From Tyto alba (lineage: Eukaryota; Chordata; Aves; Strigiformes; Tytonidae), in NCBI RefSeq assembly GCF_018691265.1, contig NW_024881300.1, forward strand, positions 5,965,546 through 6,029,545: a stretch of DNA of 64,000 bases, read 5' to 3'. The notes beneath the pieces were generated by a model. It was not told the origin of the DNA and did no database searches. It saw only the letters and a list, made by a program, of their open reading frames with translations. This document shows positions 32,101 to 47,100 of the stretch, in pieces (within the stretch, counting starts at the first letter, position 1; each line of letters starts with the position of its first letter). The position numbers and the translations under genes are program-made.

Positions 32101-35100
32101 CTAAGAGGAGACGAACAGAAAAGGTTCATAGTTTCTCTGTGGGTAGCTCGTTTGTTTGGGGGTGGTTGGGTGGGCTGCTTGATCGGCTTGGGGTTTGGGG
32201 TTTTTTTGAGGAACTGTGTGTGGAATATTAAGCCCTAAAGACACTTTTTCTTCATTCACACCTTACCTTTGCCATTACGTAGATCGCGCACATCAGCAGC
32301 TGATCCAGATGTCTGTCCATCATGATTTCAGGGCAGTGCACCAAGGAATACTCAAAACACGTCCAGATCTTTTTCCGGAGCTCATCAGAGATATCGAGTT
32401 TGACACAGAGATCTCTCAGCCGAACGCTAGCTAAATGATAGACCTGTTGAAATGGAGACTGTGCTTAGGGCCCCAGCAACACCGCTTTCTCACCCAGCTG
32501 GAGCCTAGTTCTGACTTGCACACCCGGCAGAACTTGTGCAAAAGATAAGCCAAAAGAAGAATAATAAAATTTAAGTTGTTTGCCTACAGGACACAGACAC
32601 TCTCAGGGCTGGGATCAATGCTAAGAAAACATTTGTTTGAAGCTGAAATTCCAGGCTGGCCTGAGCACAGGCAGGGCACCGTATAACCTACAAGCACACG
32701 GTAGTGAGTAAACCAGAAGGTCTCTAAGGTGAATTTCTTTCTTTTAAAGAGTCATAAAGAAAATGGACCCCTTGGCGTACCAGCTGGTGAAGTACCTCAT
32801 CTACTTGACAGCTTGTGATGTGACAGCTGTGGAGACAGTCCACTCCTCTGCTAGTGACAAGTTACCTGCATAAAAAAACTACTCGGCAGGTCTGGCTCTG
32901 AAGGGACACCAGGTACAGATTAACTTTGAAATGGAATATTCTCCTATTTCTAGTAATAAGCAGCGAAGACTTATCAAAGACAAACTAAGCAAAGCACAAA
33001 TTAGATGGAAAAGTACCTTTCTAAAGAAGAGTGCGAGCGAGCCCATCTTGCGTGGCCGGGGGGCGGGGGCAGGGGGCAGCTGCGGGGCTGGGCGCTGCTC
33101 TCCCGGCGAGATCTGCGGGACCGGTAAGGGGCCGGGGAGCTGGAGCGCTGCCCCGCTCAGCGGGGGGTTCAGGGGGGCGGCCAGGGCCTGGGCACTGAGA
33201 GGAGGAATGGGCCCGGAGACCGCTTGAGCCTGGGTGCCTACGTTGACTTGGACTGGGAAGAAAGTTATTCCTCCGTTTTCATTGGCAATACCTGTAATGT
33301 AACAAAGAGTCTGAAATAAGAGCAAGTTGGGAGGCGGGAGTGTGGGTCTGTGGTTGTTAGTGGTTTGGTTTTGATTGTCTTTCTTTTTTAAAGAATTCAG
33401 TAATTCTTTTATTAGTTGCTTTTAACTATATGTTTAGTATATTATATGTAGAATTGTTTCATCAAAATACTTATGATGAAAAGTCCGAAGGAGACAAGAA
33501 AATCATGAAGTTGAACTAAGTTTTTCATACTAATATAACTTTCACCCCATGCCAGTTCGGGAAGGAAGGCTTACTGAAATAGCTAAGATTTATAAAATAG
33601 ATGGTGGCAGTTAGAACATCTTGTGCTGCACGTGTTCTAAGTTCTGCTCAGCTACTGAAACAATCTCTCCCCGTGTGAGTCCCGAAGCACACTTTTGGCT
33701 CCACTGGCATACTGCTCCCGCCCCGTCCCCCGTGCTGTGTACTGATGCTCTGCTGGGACCAAGCCCGGGTCGCTCGCCCGTCGCTCTCCTCTCACCTTGG
33801 ACGGGGATGGTCACAGTCTGCCCGTTGTTGGCGGTGACGGTGGCGGTTGCCACGGTAACCAGTGTCTGCCCGGGCACCGGCGTTACGGACATGGCCTCGG
33901 GGTTCAGGCTGGGCACGGGCACCGCGTTCACCACGGGCGGCTGGGACACGCGCACCGGCGCCCCGCTGTCAGGGGGGGCATCGCTGTCAGCAAACAGTCT
34001 TCTCCGCGTAGGGTTGGCTGTGGGAGAACTGTATCTGTCGTACAGGGTTGTGGGAGAGGAGGAGAGGCCTGTGGATTAAAAAAAACCCCCATACATATTT
34101 ACGTCCCATTATATAATCCCTGATTATAAAAATACCTGATGGAAGTCTAATAATCAAAATACGTTCCAGAAATGTTGTTTTTTTTTTTTTTTTAAATTCC
34201 TGATGTCTACAGTTGTGCTTCCAGGTTGCTTTTAGAGATGATTTAACATCAAATATTTCTGCATTTAATATTTTTCTAAACTAACGTATTATGTTTTGTT
34301 TTTCCAGCGCAAAAGCTTGAGACTTCACGTACCTGAATATACAGTGGAGATTCAATTCTGGTATAACAGTAAAGCAAACTGTTCACGTGCTACTGATTAG
34401 AACATAAGTTTTATGCGTGTATAAATATTATTTAACATGTGTATATGTATACATACATCTACATTGTTCATAGGCATAGCCTCCTGGAAGCACCCTCTCA
34501 CTGCAGGGTTTTGTTCACACTGATAGTGAACGCGGCGGTCCTGGCCATGGGACTTAACTGGGTGAGTTGCAATAGAAACACCATTTACCCACGTGCTTGC
34601 AAGTAACTGCACAGTAACTGTAAAGCAGCATCTGTGCTATGCACCACCTAGATTGAAGAATTAAAGCCACAGTCTGAGCAGCATAAGCATGTTACACACC
34701 AAGTCTCACCTTTTCCTAGTCCTCCACTTTCTGCACGAACCTCGTTTATTCGTCTTGGTGTCAGTGGCGAACCAACAACACTGTTCCCAGCAGATCTCTC
34801 AAAGTACTGAGGCGGCATTACCTAAAATTATTTATTTATTAGAGTGTCTGTATCACAGATTGACTACGTGACAAATACGTTAAAGCTTCTGCACTACAAA
34901 TCTTGAACAGCAAAACTGTATGGAAAGAAATAAAACCAAGAATATCAAAACACTTACCCTAAGCCTACCAAAACGTTGCAGTGATTGTACTACTCTCGAA
35001 GAGGCAGTACTGTAATAGTCCTTCTGTGACTACACTTAGAAGTCTCTACTTTTTACAATGTTTCTTCAGGGCCAGTAATCTTTTCAAGTGCGAGTGACTG

Positions 35101-38100
35101 GTGCAAACCTTCCCTGCTTGTCTGTTCTGTTCATCGCCGGGCTGCGCTGCGGGAGCCCGGCCTGCTGGGGCTGCCCAAACTGAAGGCTGGAGGCCTCCCC
35201 CCAGCAGGCTGCAGCGTCCCCTCTACGATTAGGATAACTATGCAAAACCTCCCAAGCAGCACTCACCTCTTCACAACTAGGAACTTTGTTTTCATTATCC
35301 CTGATTCTGTCCCACAGAATGGATTCCTGTTTCCACGCCATGCTTTCCAAGATCTGTTCTTCAATATGATTGAGGTGTTTTACTACTTCCCGACAAAGGC
35401 CGTCCTCTGCTCTAATGAAAACCTCAATTACCTGTAAGGTGTATAATTCCGATCAACATAATGTGCTCGTTTCATATATTTCTTCTTACAGAAAGATCTA
35501 ATTCCCAATTTTCAAGGAAGAAGAGACTGTTAAAGGCTGCATTACTATGACTCAATCATATGTCATCTTGCAGTTTTACCAGAAGACAGTTATTTGTATC
35601 TTTCTAAACAAACAAACATGCCAAGCACTGTTGCAGAATAGCTCGTGGTAAATGATAATCCATCAGTTACTAGATCGATACTGGGGATAATTTTTTTTTT
35701 TCAATACAAAAATGGGCAGAGCTGAGAGTGAAGAGTTGATGTGTAAGTTAACATCTCAGTAAGGAGATGGCTTAATATGACTCCATAGAGTTCTCATGAC
35801 TTGATAAGCATTTCTAGCTCTCAAAGACTTTACCTTATAAAAATGATAAACTGGAATTTCGAATATTTCAGTGATGAATGGAAAGTTTCCAGGTGGCTTA
35901 TACGTAAAGGTAACGATCTCAAGGCAACATGCCAGCAGAGATCTGTGAAACACATCTTGCTCCAGTATTGCCTGCAAGAGAGTTGCAAATTGTAAAGCTG
36001 AATTTACGGTGTAACTCTAGAACAAGAAAATGCTTTCTATTCTGCCTCATCCAAAACAGGATTATCAAGCTTTTTTAGGAGATGTTATTTTGGAAGAGGC
36101 AAAACGTATCCAAAATGAGCCATCTTTACTCATTAAAAACTTCAACTATCTTTGTGTTTACAAACACAAACGAGTTCTTGTACACTTCTTCCAGGCAGGT
36201 GTACTTGCAGGGCACTTTTCAGAGATGGACCCTTATTTGAGAGACCCGTCTGTTCTGCTTTACAACTAGTTTGCTTTTTTGTAGGTACAAATTTAAAAAT
36301 GAAGTACAATGGGTTTAGTTTTCCTTACAGATAAGTCAGTGTCTCCCAGTCTCCTCCTCTCCTGCTCAATGACTGATTCCAAGACCTTGTAGTACAGCAC
36401 CTCAGCACGACGAAAATGCTTACTAGCAACATCTGCAGGAATTTTAAGTAGGAACAATATTGTGAAATGCGATAATTATGTTCTTTTTCTTAAGCTATAG
36501 AGCTACAACAGTTGAGGAGCTTGTGTGGATTGGATTTCTGTGCTGCTGTAGCTACAACACTTTCAGGACTAACCCAGTTAAAATTAACCTAGGCATCCCT
36601 CTCCTATGCCGCACTGACCTGCGAATGCAGAGCAGAGTCACTTACTACTGAACCCTGAGGAAAACCCTGTATAGAGGAACAACCCCTAACATTGCTGTCA
36701 TACACTCTACATATTTCAAGTTCAGAAAATACATTGAAAAGTGTACCTATAGGGATCCAGCTCGCACTGCGCAACTGAAAACCCTGAAACAACTATGCTG
36801 TCAGGAACAAGGTAAGGCCCTATTATGAAACAAGAAGGTCAAGAGCATCTTCCTTATTTTCTATCTGTCTTCACACACTTGACAAATAGTACTTTTTGGT
36901 TATACTGGCAGGATTTTAATATCTGTGCTAATCCATCCTTGTATGTAAGCCAAAACTGCTGTAGGGTTTTTAAAGACTACAATTATATTTTTCATTATTA
37001 TCACAGAAATCCATGTTATCACTATTATTTTACTATCTGGGAGAAAAACTGGTACGCTTAACAGTCCTTTTCATTTCACTTCTGTACAACTGAAAGTATC
37101 AACAGATTCCAGTGATATGAGCTAAGGCTGATGATAAAATCCTATGCAGGGTTGAAATTTGCCATGTCTTAAGAATACAAGGAAAGACAGAAGCAATAGA
37201 AAAGACACTTGTGCTGAAGCATAACTTGTAAGTAAAACAATTACAGGAGATCAATGTGTTTCCAGGCATTTTCATTCTTACTAGGATAAGTAAAATATTT
37301 CCCACCTTTGGAAAAATTACTGAATTCTCCTTCAGACTGCACGCTCTGGCAGTATGCTTCATACATCTCTTTCACTCTGTTTGCAATAGATTGAGAAGGA
37401 TCTCTGGAACATGCCCTGAAAATAAAACCAACGTTTTCAACATACTGTTCCTACTAATTAAAAAAAAAAAAAATCTACAACCATTTTTATAATATGATGA
37501 AAGCATGAAACTGTAAATACATTGCATAGCAATACAAACACACCCCTAGCTGCCTACCTGTATGTGCGCTGTAAAATGTCCACGGCATTTTATTACTATT
37601 GTATACATTGTAGTAAATATGCACATCTTCTCATGATCAGGGGTGAATAGTTAAACTGTATTTTCTGTGTGATATCTAAAAATTGTTTCAAAGTATATTG
37701 TACCTGAAGCAATAGTTTACCTACATGGAGAATGAAATTTATTTTGCATCTCCTTCAGAGTGGAGCAACTTGCTAGGAAGTGAGATTTGCTAAGTAGGAG
37801 GAAGAAAAGTCTTGACAATTTTGTATTAGCAGTTTGCTGTTACAGAAACTCGGAACTGTTGGGTTTTAAATGTTGCATGTTCTTACAGCCATCAATCTCT
37901 TAAGGACAAATGTGTCTAAATAAAGAGAACAAAGTCTTTTGAAGATGAAACGTGTCTCTGGGTCCTAGTTTACTCCAGAACATTTTAAGACTGACTCACA
38001 TTTGAAATTACACTGTTCAGCATTACTGTTTGTTATTAAAACTTTTAAAACCATATTGATTTGGTTAGCTAAACGTCAAGCTTACCTGAGTATTTGCTCC

Positions 38101-41100
38101 AGATTTTCACTGGGGGCATTCTTCAGCCCTGCCAGCATCGTGTGAAGGCGGCTCAAACTGTACGTTGCTATGGAAACAGGCGTCACATATGGGTTGCTCT
38201 CTTTAATATACTTGCGGCCAGTAAGCGGGGTTGTAATCCTAAGTGATTTGGACTAAAAAGACAGAAAAGAAGCATATAGCTGTACACTGCTATAAAACTC
38301 AGATACAGGTCAAAAACTAGAAGTGTCCATCTGTAGGATTCTTACCCTGTGTTACGATATAGGCCCAGAAAAAAATGGCTGGGAATCAAACCGCCCAAAC
38401 TAGTTCCTGTCTCAGGTAATAGCCAGCAATTAAAGATTTACCTGTGTCACTCGGATGTTTGCATCAAACAGCACTGTACAAACTTAGTGAAAATGTGATC
38501 TCACACTGAGACACAGGCACTGCAAGTGAAGTGTGAAACCACTAGGCCAATCTAAAAAAAAAACCCCAGCCCCCCAGCAGCGCCCCATCCCTTGTGTACC
38601 AAAGGCAGCTGTAGCTCAGACGGGAAGTGTGCCGAGCCAGGGCGCGCAGCGGGTTTACCTCTTAACGAGAAAAGTCTTCCTGGATCTAACACTTAGCTTT
38701 CTAATTCATTTGCATCAGATCAAGCCATCACATCAAAATAATTTAACATCAAGGATATTCCTTCAATTAGTGCAGAGCAAAACCAATGCATCCTCTGATT
38801 ATCTAACCACACTATCACTTAACCAAGAAATGTTTCCCTTACTTTAATGAATACATTACATTTTGCAGTCTCTTCACGAGGTCGAGCTCCCAATACTTGT
38901 CCCATTCTCCCCACACACTCCTAGGTGTGTTTTATTTCTGTCCCCAGGCCCTAGCAGGAAGGCTGCTTCCCCCAGCCCTACGTGGGCTGCCCGGGGCCTG
39001 CCGCAGCTCCGGCATTGCGGCTGCAAGCTGCTGCCTCACAGGCCGCACTGTCTCATCACTCCAGACACCTGCCAGAGTTACGCCAGCAAAACTTAGTGGC
39101 TGATTATTTCTTTCAATAGATCAGAAGCAAATAAATAACTGATTGCACTGATTTGCTGAATTGGGTTATTTCGGTCCCTTGTCTCCAGAATGTTGAAAGC
39201 CATTAACCAACTCTCACTCTGGAAAAAGATCCCACAGCTGTGGCGGTGATCGAGACTGTTTTACCCTTTTGCTCTCTGTAATCTAACTGTGCTAATACAG
39301 CTTATACCCTTCTTCATTTGCCTGTGGTATCCTTCCTCCTTTAAGATCTCTTCTCCATCCTCAGGAATATTTTGATATTCTGTCATCACAGCTGTACATG
39401 TCTGCATTCAAAGCCAGTGCCTGCTTTTCAAAAGCTTTTCTAGGCACACAAAGGCCCTGATCATTTTCTAGGTCTTCTCTTCATTGTTCTGAAACATGTA
39501 GTGTTCTTTATCCTCTCAAATACCACATTCTACGCTATTTTATTACTCATACCTATGTATCTATAACACACATATCTACGTATCATGCTTTTAAGCAAGC
39601 AAGGTGAAAACCATTCCCTAGTGATTTAACTACAATTGTAACCAGATGTAATATTAACACCCAAAGCACATCTGTTAAAACAAACAACGTGCAAAGTGCT
39701 GAGCAGCTTTGCGTATGTTAAGCGAAAAAAGGCATATGGGACAGAGATGTGAGGGAAGGGAAAGTTGGCTGGGAAGGACCAGGGGGCCCCGGCAGTTGCA
39801 GGACAATTCAGCACCTGCCAACCAACCATGGAGAACTGCCCGCTCTGTCACGCTTGAAAATCTGCACCTACATTTACCTAAAGATACCTCTTTGGGTAAT
39901 TACCTAAATATTCTCTACATTGCATTTAACCAAAGAAAACCCAAATGTATGGAAAAATTCTGTCCCCAAACCCCCGAAGTAAACAATATATCTAATCACT
40001 TACAAAATCTAACACAGTTATGCTGTGTACACTCCCAGATCACCTTGAACAATAGATGGTAATTTTCAGTAGCTCCTTCTCCTCATCACAGACCAACTCA
40101 CAACTTCTTCTCCGTGTAAAAACGGCAACACGTTCCATGTCATACTCACCCTGTCAAAGTGCTGCTGCAAGTTATGCTTCACCTGCACCCTTTCAGCTGT
40201 TTCCATCCCTGAAGGTGTATTTAAGCACCTTGTGAGAGTTCCAATTTCTTCATCCGCATCCTCCCCAAGAAATATTCGCTCATCAAGATTTCCTACTGAC
40301 AAAACATACTCCTCGTAGGCCTTGTTGATGGCTTTGCTACAGCAGAAAGGAAGAGACAGATATAAACCCCCCTCCATTTACACAGTGCTTTGTTCACCTG
40401 CGTACTGAATGAACACCGTTCTGGCCTGCTGGAAGTCTACTTTACAACTTCTTTTAGCTGACTTAAGCACTGGAGCTCCTTTAAAATCTACAGTATCTTA
40501 AACATGACGTTGTTTTTCCATTATATCTGATGGCTTGCCATCTAGCATAGCTGCAAAAGGAACATAATCCAACACTAGTAGCTCGCATTTGGCTGAAAAC
40601 TCTTCAAAACTTACGCAGAATCACATCATCATAAACTCGGCTTATCATTTGCACACCATTTGAAAGAAAGTAAGTCCTACTCATGAGCATCTCTAGGTTT
40701 ATAAAGAAAAAAATACCACCAAACCCCATTTTTCCCTCCCACTGCCCACTCAATGTGCTCCCACATCTTTTTCATACTAACACTGAGTTATATACAAAAA
40801 AAAAATTGGAGGAAGCATAGAAACGTAAGAACAAAACCAGACATCAAGTGACATCATTCTGAAGACTCATTCCTCTTTCAAATACGCCTCAGACCATACC
40901 ACCTCAAAGAAAAGGAACTGAAACACAATGTAATGTATAAACACTAATACCTATGCAAGTCACCTAGCTAGTACTAGTGCTAAGACACAGATAATCAGGC
41001 AAGTGCAGTCGTATTACAGATACTACTGCAAACCAAACCACGAAGCCAGTGACTCACAAGCTATCTCCGAAGTTCCCAGGATCTAGAAATCCCGTCAGAT

Positions 41101-44100
41101 TTTCGTCTTTTCCCTTTAAAAGCTGTAAGACAGTTAAGAACAAATGATGGACTCTTCAGTTCTTAAAAGGTTCTGAAGATAATGAGTAAGGAGAAATTTT
41201 TTTACATGACAAATTTATTGACCAACCTTTTTGTCAAACAGTTTCCGAATATATGGCTTCCAAAAATGTTCCTTTATGCCTTTTGCTTCTAAAACTAATC
41301 CATAATGTAATGAACACAGTTTTTCAATGATGCAGGGAGGATCAGATGATACTTTATAATCCTTACTATGGAAGTCTTCAGGTAGACCTACAATTAAGAA
41401 TACTACAGTATTTAATCCTGCAAATCTATATCCTGTTTTCTAATTAAACTTAAATTCTATGCTGTGTAGTCTAGACAGTGTGAAATGAAAATAGTCAACT
41501 AATGAATTCCCTTGAAAGATTTATTAATTATAGTGCCCACTCAATTTGATGTTATCAAAAGACAATTTTGAGTCAGAGATTTTAAAAAATTACATATTGA
41601 GTGATAAAAATTAAAAGATATCAGTTCTAACAGAAAATGAATCAAACACTCTTGAACTATTATATTTATTCAAATAAATTTGAGATAATGGTTCCAGGTC
41701 ACAGTCGAACCACTACAAAGTAAATGCAAATACCCTACAGCACTGAAAAGGAAGCATAAGTCTCAAAAGAATTAAATCAGAAATTCAGTGGCAACTTCTC
41801 ACCATTCATTTGCATTTGTGGTGATCAAGTCAACCTACGTTTCCATTCTCTTCAGAAAGAGAACAGCAGCAATCCAGAAAAGAGAAGGAAACAATCAAGT
41901 TGCCGCTCTCATCTTTGAGCACGGGAGCTTTCCAAACAGCTGCCTCCCAGGAACTCTCCAGTCTGAGTGTGTCCCTTAACAACCGCATCATTATGCACGC
42001 CTTCACTGACATTAAAATGTCATTAACAGAAATTGTTACTTTGGAACTTCCTTCAATGGTATTTCCATAGTAAATTAAATAATTGACTTACTATACTATT
42101 GACAAAATTCAGTAGTCTGTTATTACATACTACATTAATAGAAATCTAACTCTGCAGCTAGATACAGAATGTATGAATTCAAACCCATATTATTCAATTT
42201 ATTCTCTGTCACACCGATCCTTACTAATTTCAGTAGCCTCAGAAGTTCTTTCAGACTTTGGATAAAGATTGATAGTTTCTTTTCAACATACCTTTAAAAT
42301 TAGGATTCAGAAGTTCTTTACGGTTAGGGCACTGGAGAGCATTTCCATACACTAGATCCAAAGCACATAACAAGAGGTGGTAGGAATTGACCAAGTCATC
42401 ACTGATCATAGGGAAATTACCTTCAATATTAGAAAGACAGAAGACATTAATTAAAACTAATTAAAATTCTTTCAACCAAGAAACTGTTGACATTTTCATT
42501 ACAATCAACAATGGAGCCTTGGAAACATAGACTTTGGTGACTATAAATACCTGGACAGAAATGCAGGTAGCAAAACAGACACACACTTAATAAAATATAG
42601 CAAATATAATAGTAAAATATGTTGTCAGGAACAGCAGCAATTGTGTAGGAACTCAGATATACTGTGCTGTGCTGAAAACAAACCTTACCAAATGTTGACA
42701 AACATGATATTACTGTGAATGAGGGAGTCTGCAATCTGATTAATCAGTGCATAACTTGAAGCAGCATGAACAGTGTAATGCAAAGTGCCCTCAAGGAAGA
42801 AAAATATGTTACCAGAACTCTGGCAACACAAGCCCCAGTGTCTGGCAGAGTAACATCCTTGGAGATTCTTACTCTACCTGCCTGAAGCAGAATCTTGTTC
42901 TAAAGGAATGTAAGGGGGAAGAACGTGTTCCAACAGAGACTTCCCTTTTCCCCAATTTTGCATTGCTGTAAAGCGTTGCAAAGAACTTGAACTTTTGCTG
43001 GGCTAGACCCATGCGTTCAGATGTCCTAGAAAGAGCAAGCGCTGCCTCCTCCTTCAATTCCCCCCATTCTCCAGAATGAACCTACATCCGATTCAACTCA
43101 AAGTCAGGAGATTATTTTTCTTTACCAATCTGTTTTCTTTGCAAAAATTGTGTTGTGAGCACGCTCAATATAAACAGCAATAAATAAAACTTAATTTCTC
43201 TTGCATTTTACAAAAGAGTTCAAATGCGTTTCTTTGATCTGGTTTACAAGGTAGCTTTATTTCCTATAGCTCCTAAAGTATTTCTTATTTATCACCTTCC
43301 TGTAGAAAAGAATCCTTGCTACCTCCTCACTCTTTTATCACCTTTCACAAAGATTATACTCGGATTCATGCCTCTTTACTGAACCTACTTAGGTTTATGA
43401 TATTTCTTTAGGGGAATGGCCATAGCTAAAAACAGTCATGTAAAATAAACCATACCATTAATTAATAACATAAATCACAATTCCATGAATTGATATACAC
43501 AGCTTGACTTTCTATCACTCTTTCAATAGTAATAAGTTTTCTACTTTTTTTTTTTTTCTCCTTTCAGGTAAGATCCAAACCACACAGCTGAGCCAAGTAT
43601 GAAGAAAAGATTTAAAACCTTGAAGAACTCTATCATATAGTTATAGAAAATCTATCATAGAATTCACTTAGAACACACTGAAATGTGTGTATGATTAAAG
43701 AATATTTCTAAATTATGCTGTTACTTTTCTACCTGTAACATACCCATTTGTTCAAATTTATATTTCATTTTCTGATTCCATGTTTGTTAAAAGAAAATAA
43801 TTTCAATGCAGATAATTGGAACTACTTAAAATAATGAAGCCTACATGAAATTTGAATTAACTATACACATTCATCAGTTATTTCTGAATCATTAAAGGTT
43901 CACAGCAAAGCAACGAAAGTCCTAAATACAGTAGTAAAATTTTAAGCAGTAAAAATCTTAAAGAAGTAATTCTTGTAACATAGGTTCAATTTCATAACCA
44001 CAAAGTCTAACATAGCAACTGTTACTGTCAGCACAGTCAAAAATAAATCTAATTTTACAATACCAAGTTTCATATAAATTATTTGTCAATGACATTTCAA

Positions 44101-47100
44101 AGAATAGCTTACTGCTTTCTTCCACAACCTAGTACCAAATAATAAAAGTTATCTCAGTGCAGCAGAGATGTATTTTTTTCAATTCCATTTTAAAGAAAGA
44201 AAAAAAAAAAAGTCAAGATCAAGAGTTTACAGATAAATTCTGACAAATAGTATATGCAAGAATTGCAGTATTGCTAAACAAAGTTGCTATCTTACTTTGT
44301 GGTGTATAGCAAAGGTACAAGCAAGACCTGTACTTTCTGCATTTGTGAAACTGAGCGCAATGATCTTCAGGCTGGCAGAAACACCAGAGGCAAGCCTGAA
44401 CTTGCCACTGATGTGCGGTTGCCACGATAAGGATTACTGCCAACCCTCAAAGCAGTGAGCAAAACCTACCAGGGCTAGTAAATGCCTTAAATAGTCAACA
44501 TTTAGTTTCCATTTTTGTGCTGCCACACTTAAAAACTGTAAAATTAAAGTGACTAGTGGTAAATTTATTTACCTACTCTAAATTTCCCTTTTTCTTGTAA
44601 AATTTAATTGGCTATGTTATCAAGACAGTATTCTTTACAAAGTAATTTGTGTGTCTGAAACTGCTTGATAATTGTACTTAATTTATTATGTAGTTACTTG
44701 ATGGTGTAGTTACTCAAACACATTAACCAGTAACATAGCAATAGGAAGATTCAGAATCCTTTTGCACTTTGTCAACTGACCAATCCACCCATAGAAGTGC
44801 AGATTTTATAGAGGAGAAAAGAAAAAGAAATGATTTTTCAGACTGACCTACTTACTCTCAGCTGCCTAACTGTGCTAAAGAAGTGACTGGAAATCAAGGA
44901 CAGTACTAACTCTCCTCTGGACTTGGTGGAATACGAATAGGTATTTCATACTACTTGAGAGTGATAATCTGGACTAAAAAAAAAAAAAAAAAAAAAAAAG
45001 ATGAAAATCGTTTCAGGGTTGCAAGCAACATATTAGTTTAGGAAAGATTTCTCTTCCTCAGTGAAGTGGACTCTGCAGCCTGGTGGAAAAAGGCATCTTC
45101 TACATCAGATAGAGTGTTCAGTGCAGCACTCGTGCTATAGCACACCCCTCCTGATCTTCGTACAAAGATGTGACGGTGAGGGTACAGTAACACAACCAGC
45201 AACTTTTCCTAAAAGGAGCTGCTGGCAACCCTCTGCAATGTGGTGCAGTGTAGAAAGAAAGGCTAATCTGTTTTGAACAAAATTAGTGCCAGATAATTCA
45301 ATATTGTGACAGCCTACTCTGTCCTATCCTCAAAAGCAGCCAATTAAGGAAAACATAGCACAGTGCAGGAAACTTAACAATGGTTTACAAAAGTCACCCC
45401 AACACACACTCCCAAACCAAATCCAAATTCCTTTTAACTATTTCCTTGTAGAGATTAAGCTTTTAGTTTTCTTCTACTAGAAGTTATCTTGTGAAAAAAT
45501 ATAACAAGTCTCTGGAAATTATCAATGAACCTGAATCTACAAAGATGTTCTTTCAGTAAGGAATATACATCTTGTCTTTATTTTCCTCAAAACAATATCT
45601 TACTTATACAGAATTCCCAGTGAACACTCATCCAAGCAGTACTTGAATAAAGCCCTAGGTATGCAGAAACTCTTTCATCTGCAGGTTTGATGAGGAAAGG
45701 CTTTAGACTATATGTGATACCAGTGAACAACTCCAGCCTAAAATAAGGATTTAATCATATTCCCTCCTGTGGCTTTTTATCCCATCAGTCATTAACCAGA
45801 GAAACTGCTGAAGTTCTCTACTATTCTTATTAGCTTTAAAACTGCTCTGACGATAAAGGTTATATACACATTGCAATATATTGTCTGGTTATTGCATTAT
45901 TTCTACAGAGGCATATTAACAGAGGATCTCTCCTTATGTGTTCCAAAGGAATCTGAGTCTTCAAGACAGTCAGCTGTTTATACGTATACTGCTACTGTCC
46001 AAAATGCAAAAGAAAATCACCCTTGAAAGACAGGTCCAGGCAGACCTATTTAGTAATACGGTTATTTGATACTGTTGCTGCGTACTCTTTTTTTAAAAAG
46101 GTAGGGGGCAAAAAGGCTATCAAAAGAATTAGAATGCTATCCGTGATACTAGTGTCAAAGTATTCACACCAAAAATTTTGTGATAAAATTTCACTAGGTT
46201 GTAGAAAAAAAAAATTAATTCAATATTTTCAGTGTTAATGGAAACTTAGGAGTAATTTAAATATTATTTGTTCCTAGTAAGCATGCACCTTATGCTAATT
46301 ACAACATCATCTAAATATGAACTCACTAAAACTCTAAGCTACTTTTTCCCCCTGCAATTACAGCTTAAGTCTCCAGAATACTAGAAACTTTGTAAAACTA
46401 TTCCACACAAAAGGCAAGCTGTTTGGACATAGAGCTCACCTTAAAAGTGTGGTAAAACATACAGCTGGGGAAATGATGACCGGATACATTCCTTCAGGCT
46501 GTTCTGAGGGACTTTTTTCGGGGCCTAAATCCAGAAATGCCTACATCTGTTTCAGTGTTTAAGGATTGATCTAAGATAACAACTAACAAAACCAGGTTTG
46601 CCGTATTTAATCCCTTTTAAGTCTCTTACCTTTTGCATGAACAAACAGCACCCAGCAAAACTGGAAAACTTCAGTCACAGTACAGGGTTGCCGTCTGTTG
46701 GGGAAAAATACAGCAAGACAACACACAATCAGCTCAATGAATGAAGAGTGATTGAACGTCAGAAAGCATTCAATGGTTCTAAAAGAAAATTAAGTTTTAC
46801 TACAGTGTGGCCAAAATCTTAAACTCTTCCCACAAAAACCTGACTAAAGGTAATAAAGCAAGCTGCACAACGGTTTGGTGCAGACACAAGTGGAACCCCG
46901 CTCTCAGTCTGCATGCGATAATTCAAATGTCACTAGAGCAGACCAACACAGCAGATGGCATTAGAAATGTGCCAAGGCTTGAGCAGAAAATCACTAGAAA
47001 TTTACTGTTAAATATAGCTGGCCTAAATGTCTTCTTTTAAGCCAAAATTGTGATATTAGTTGCAAAGAACAGGTACATATCTGAATTTAAAACCTACAGA

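Noticed and set aside
44976..44999. A24 run, considered as the tail of a processed retrocopy
   Set aside because: No intronless gene copy or target-site duplication was seen beside it.
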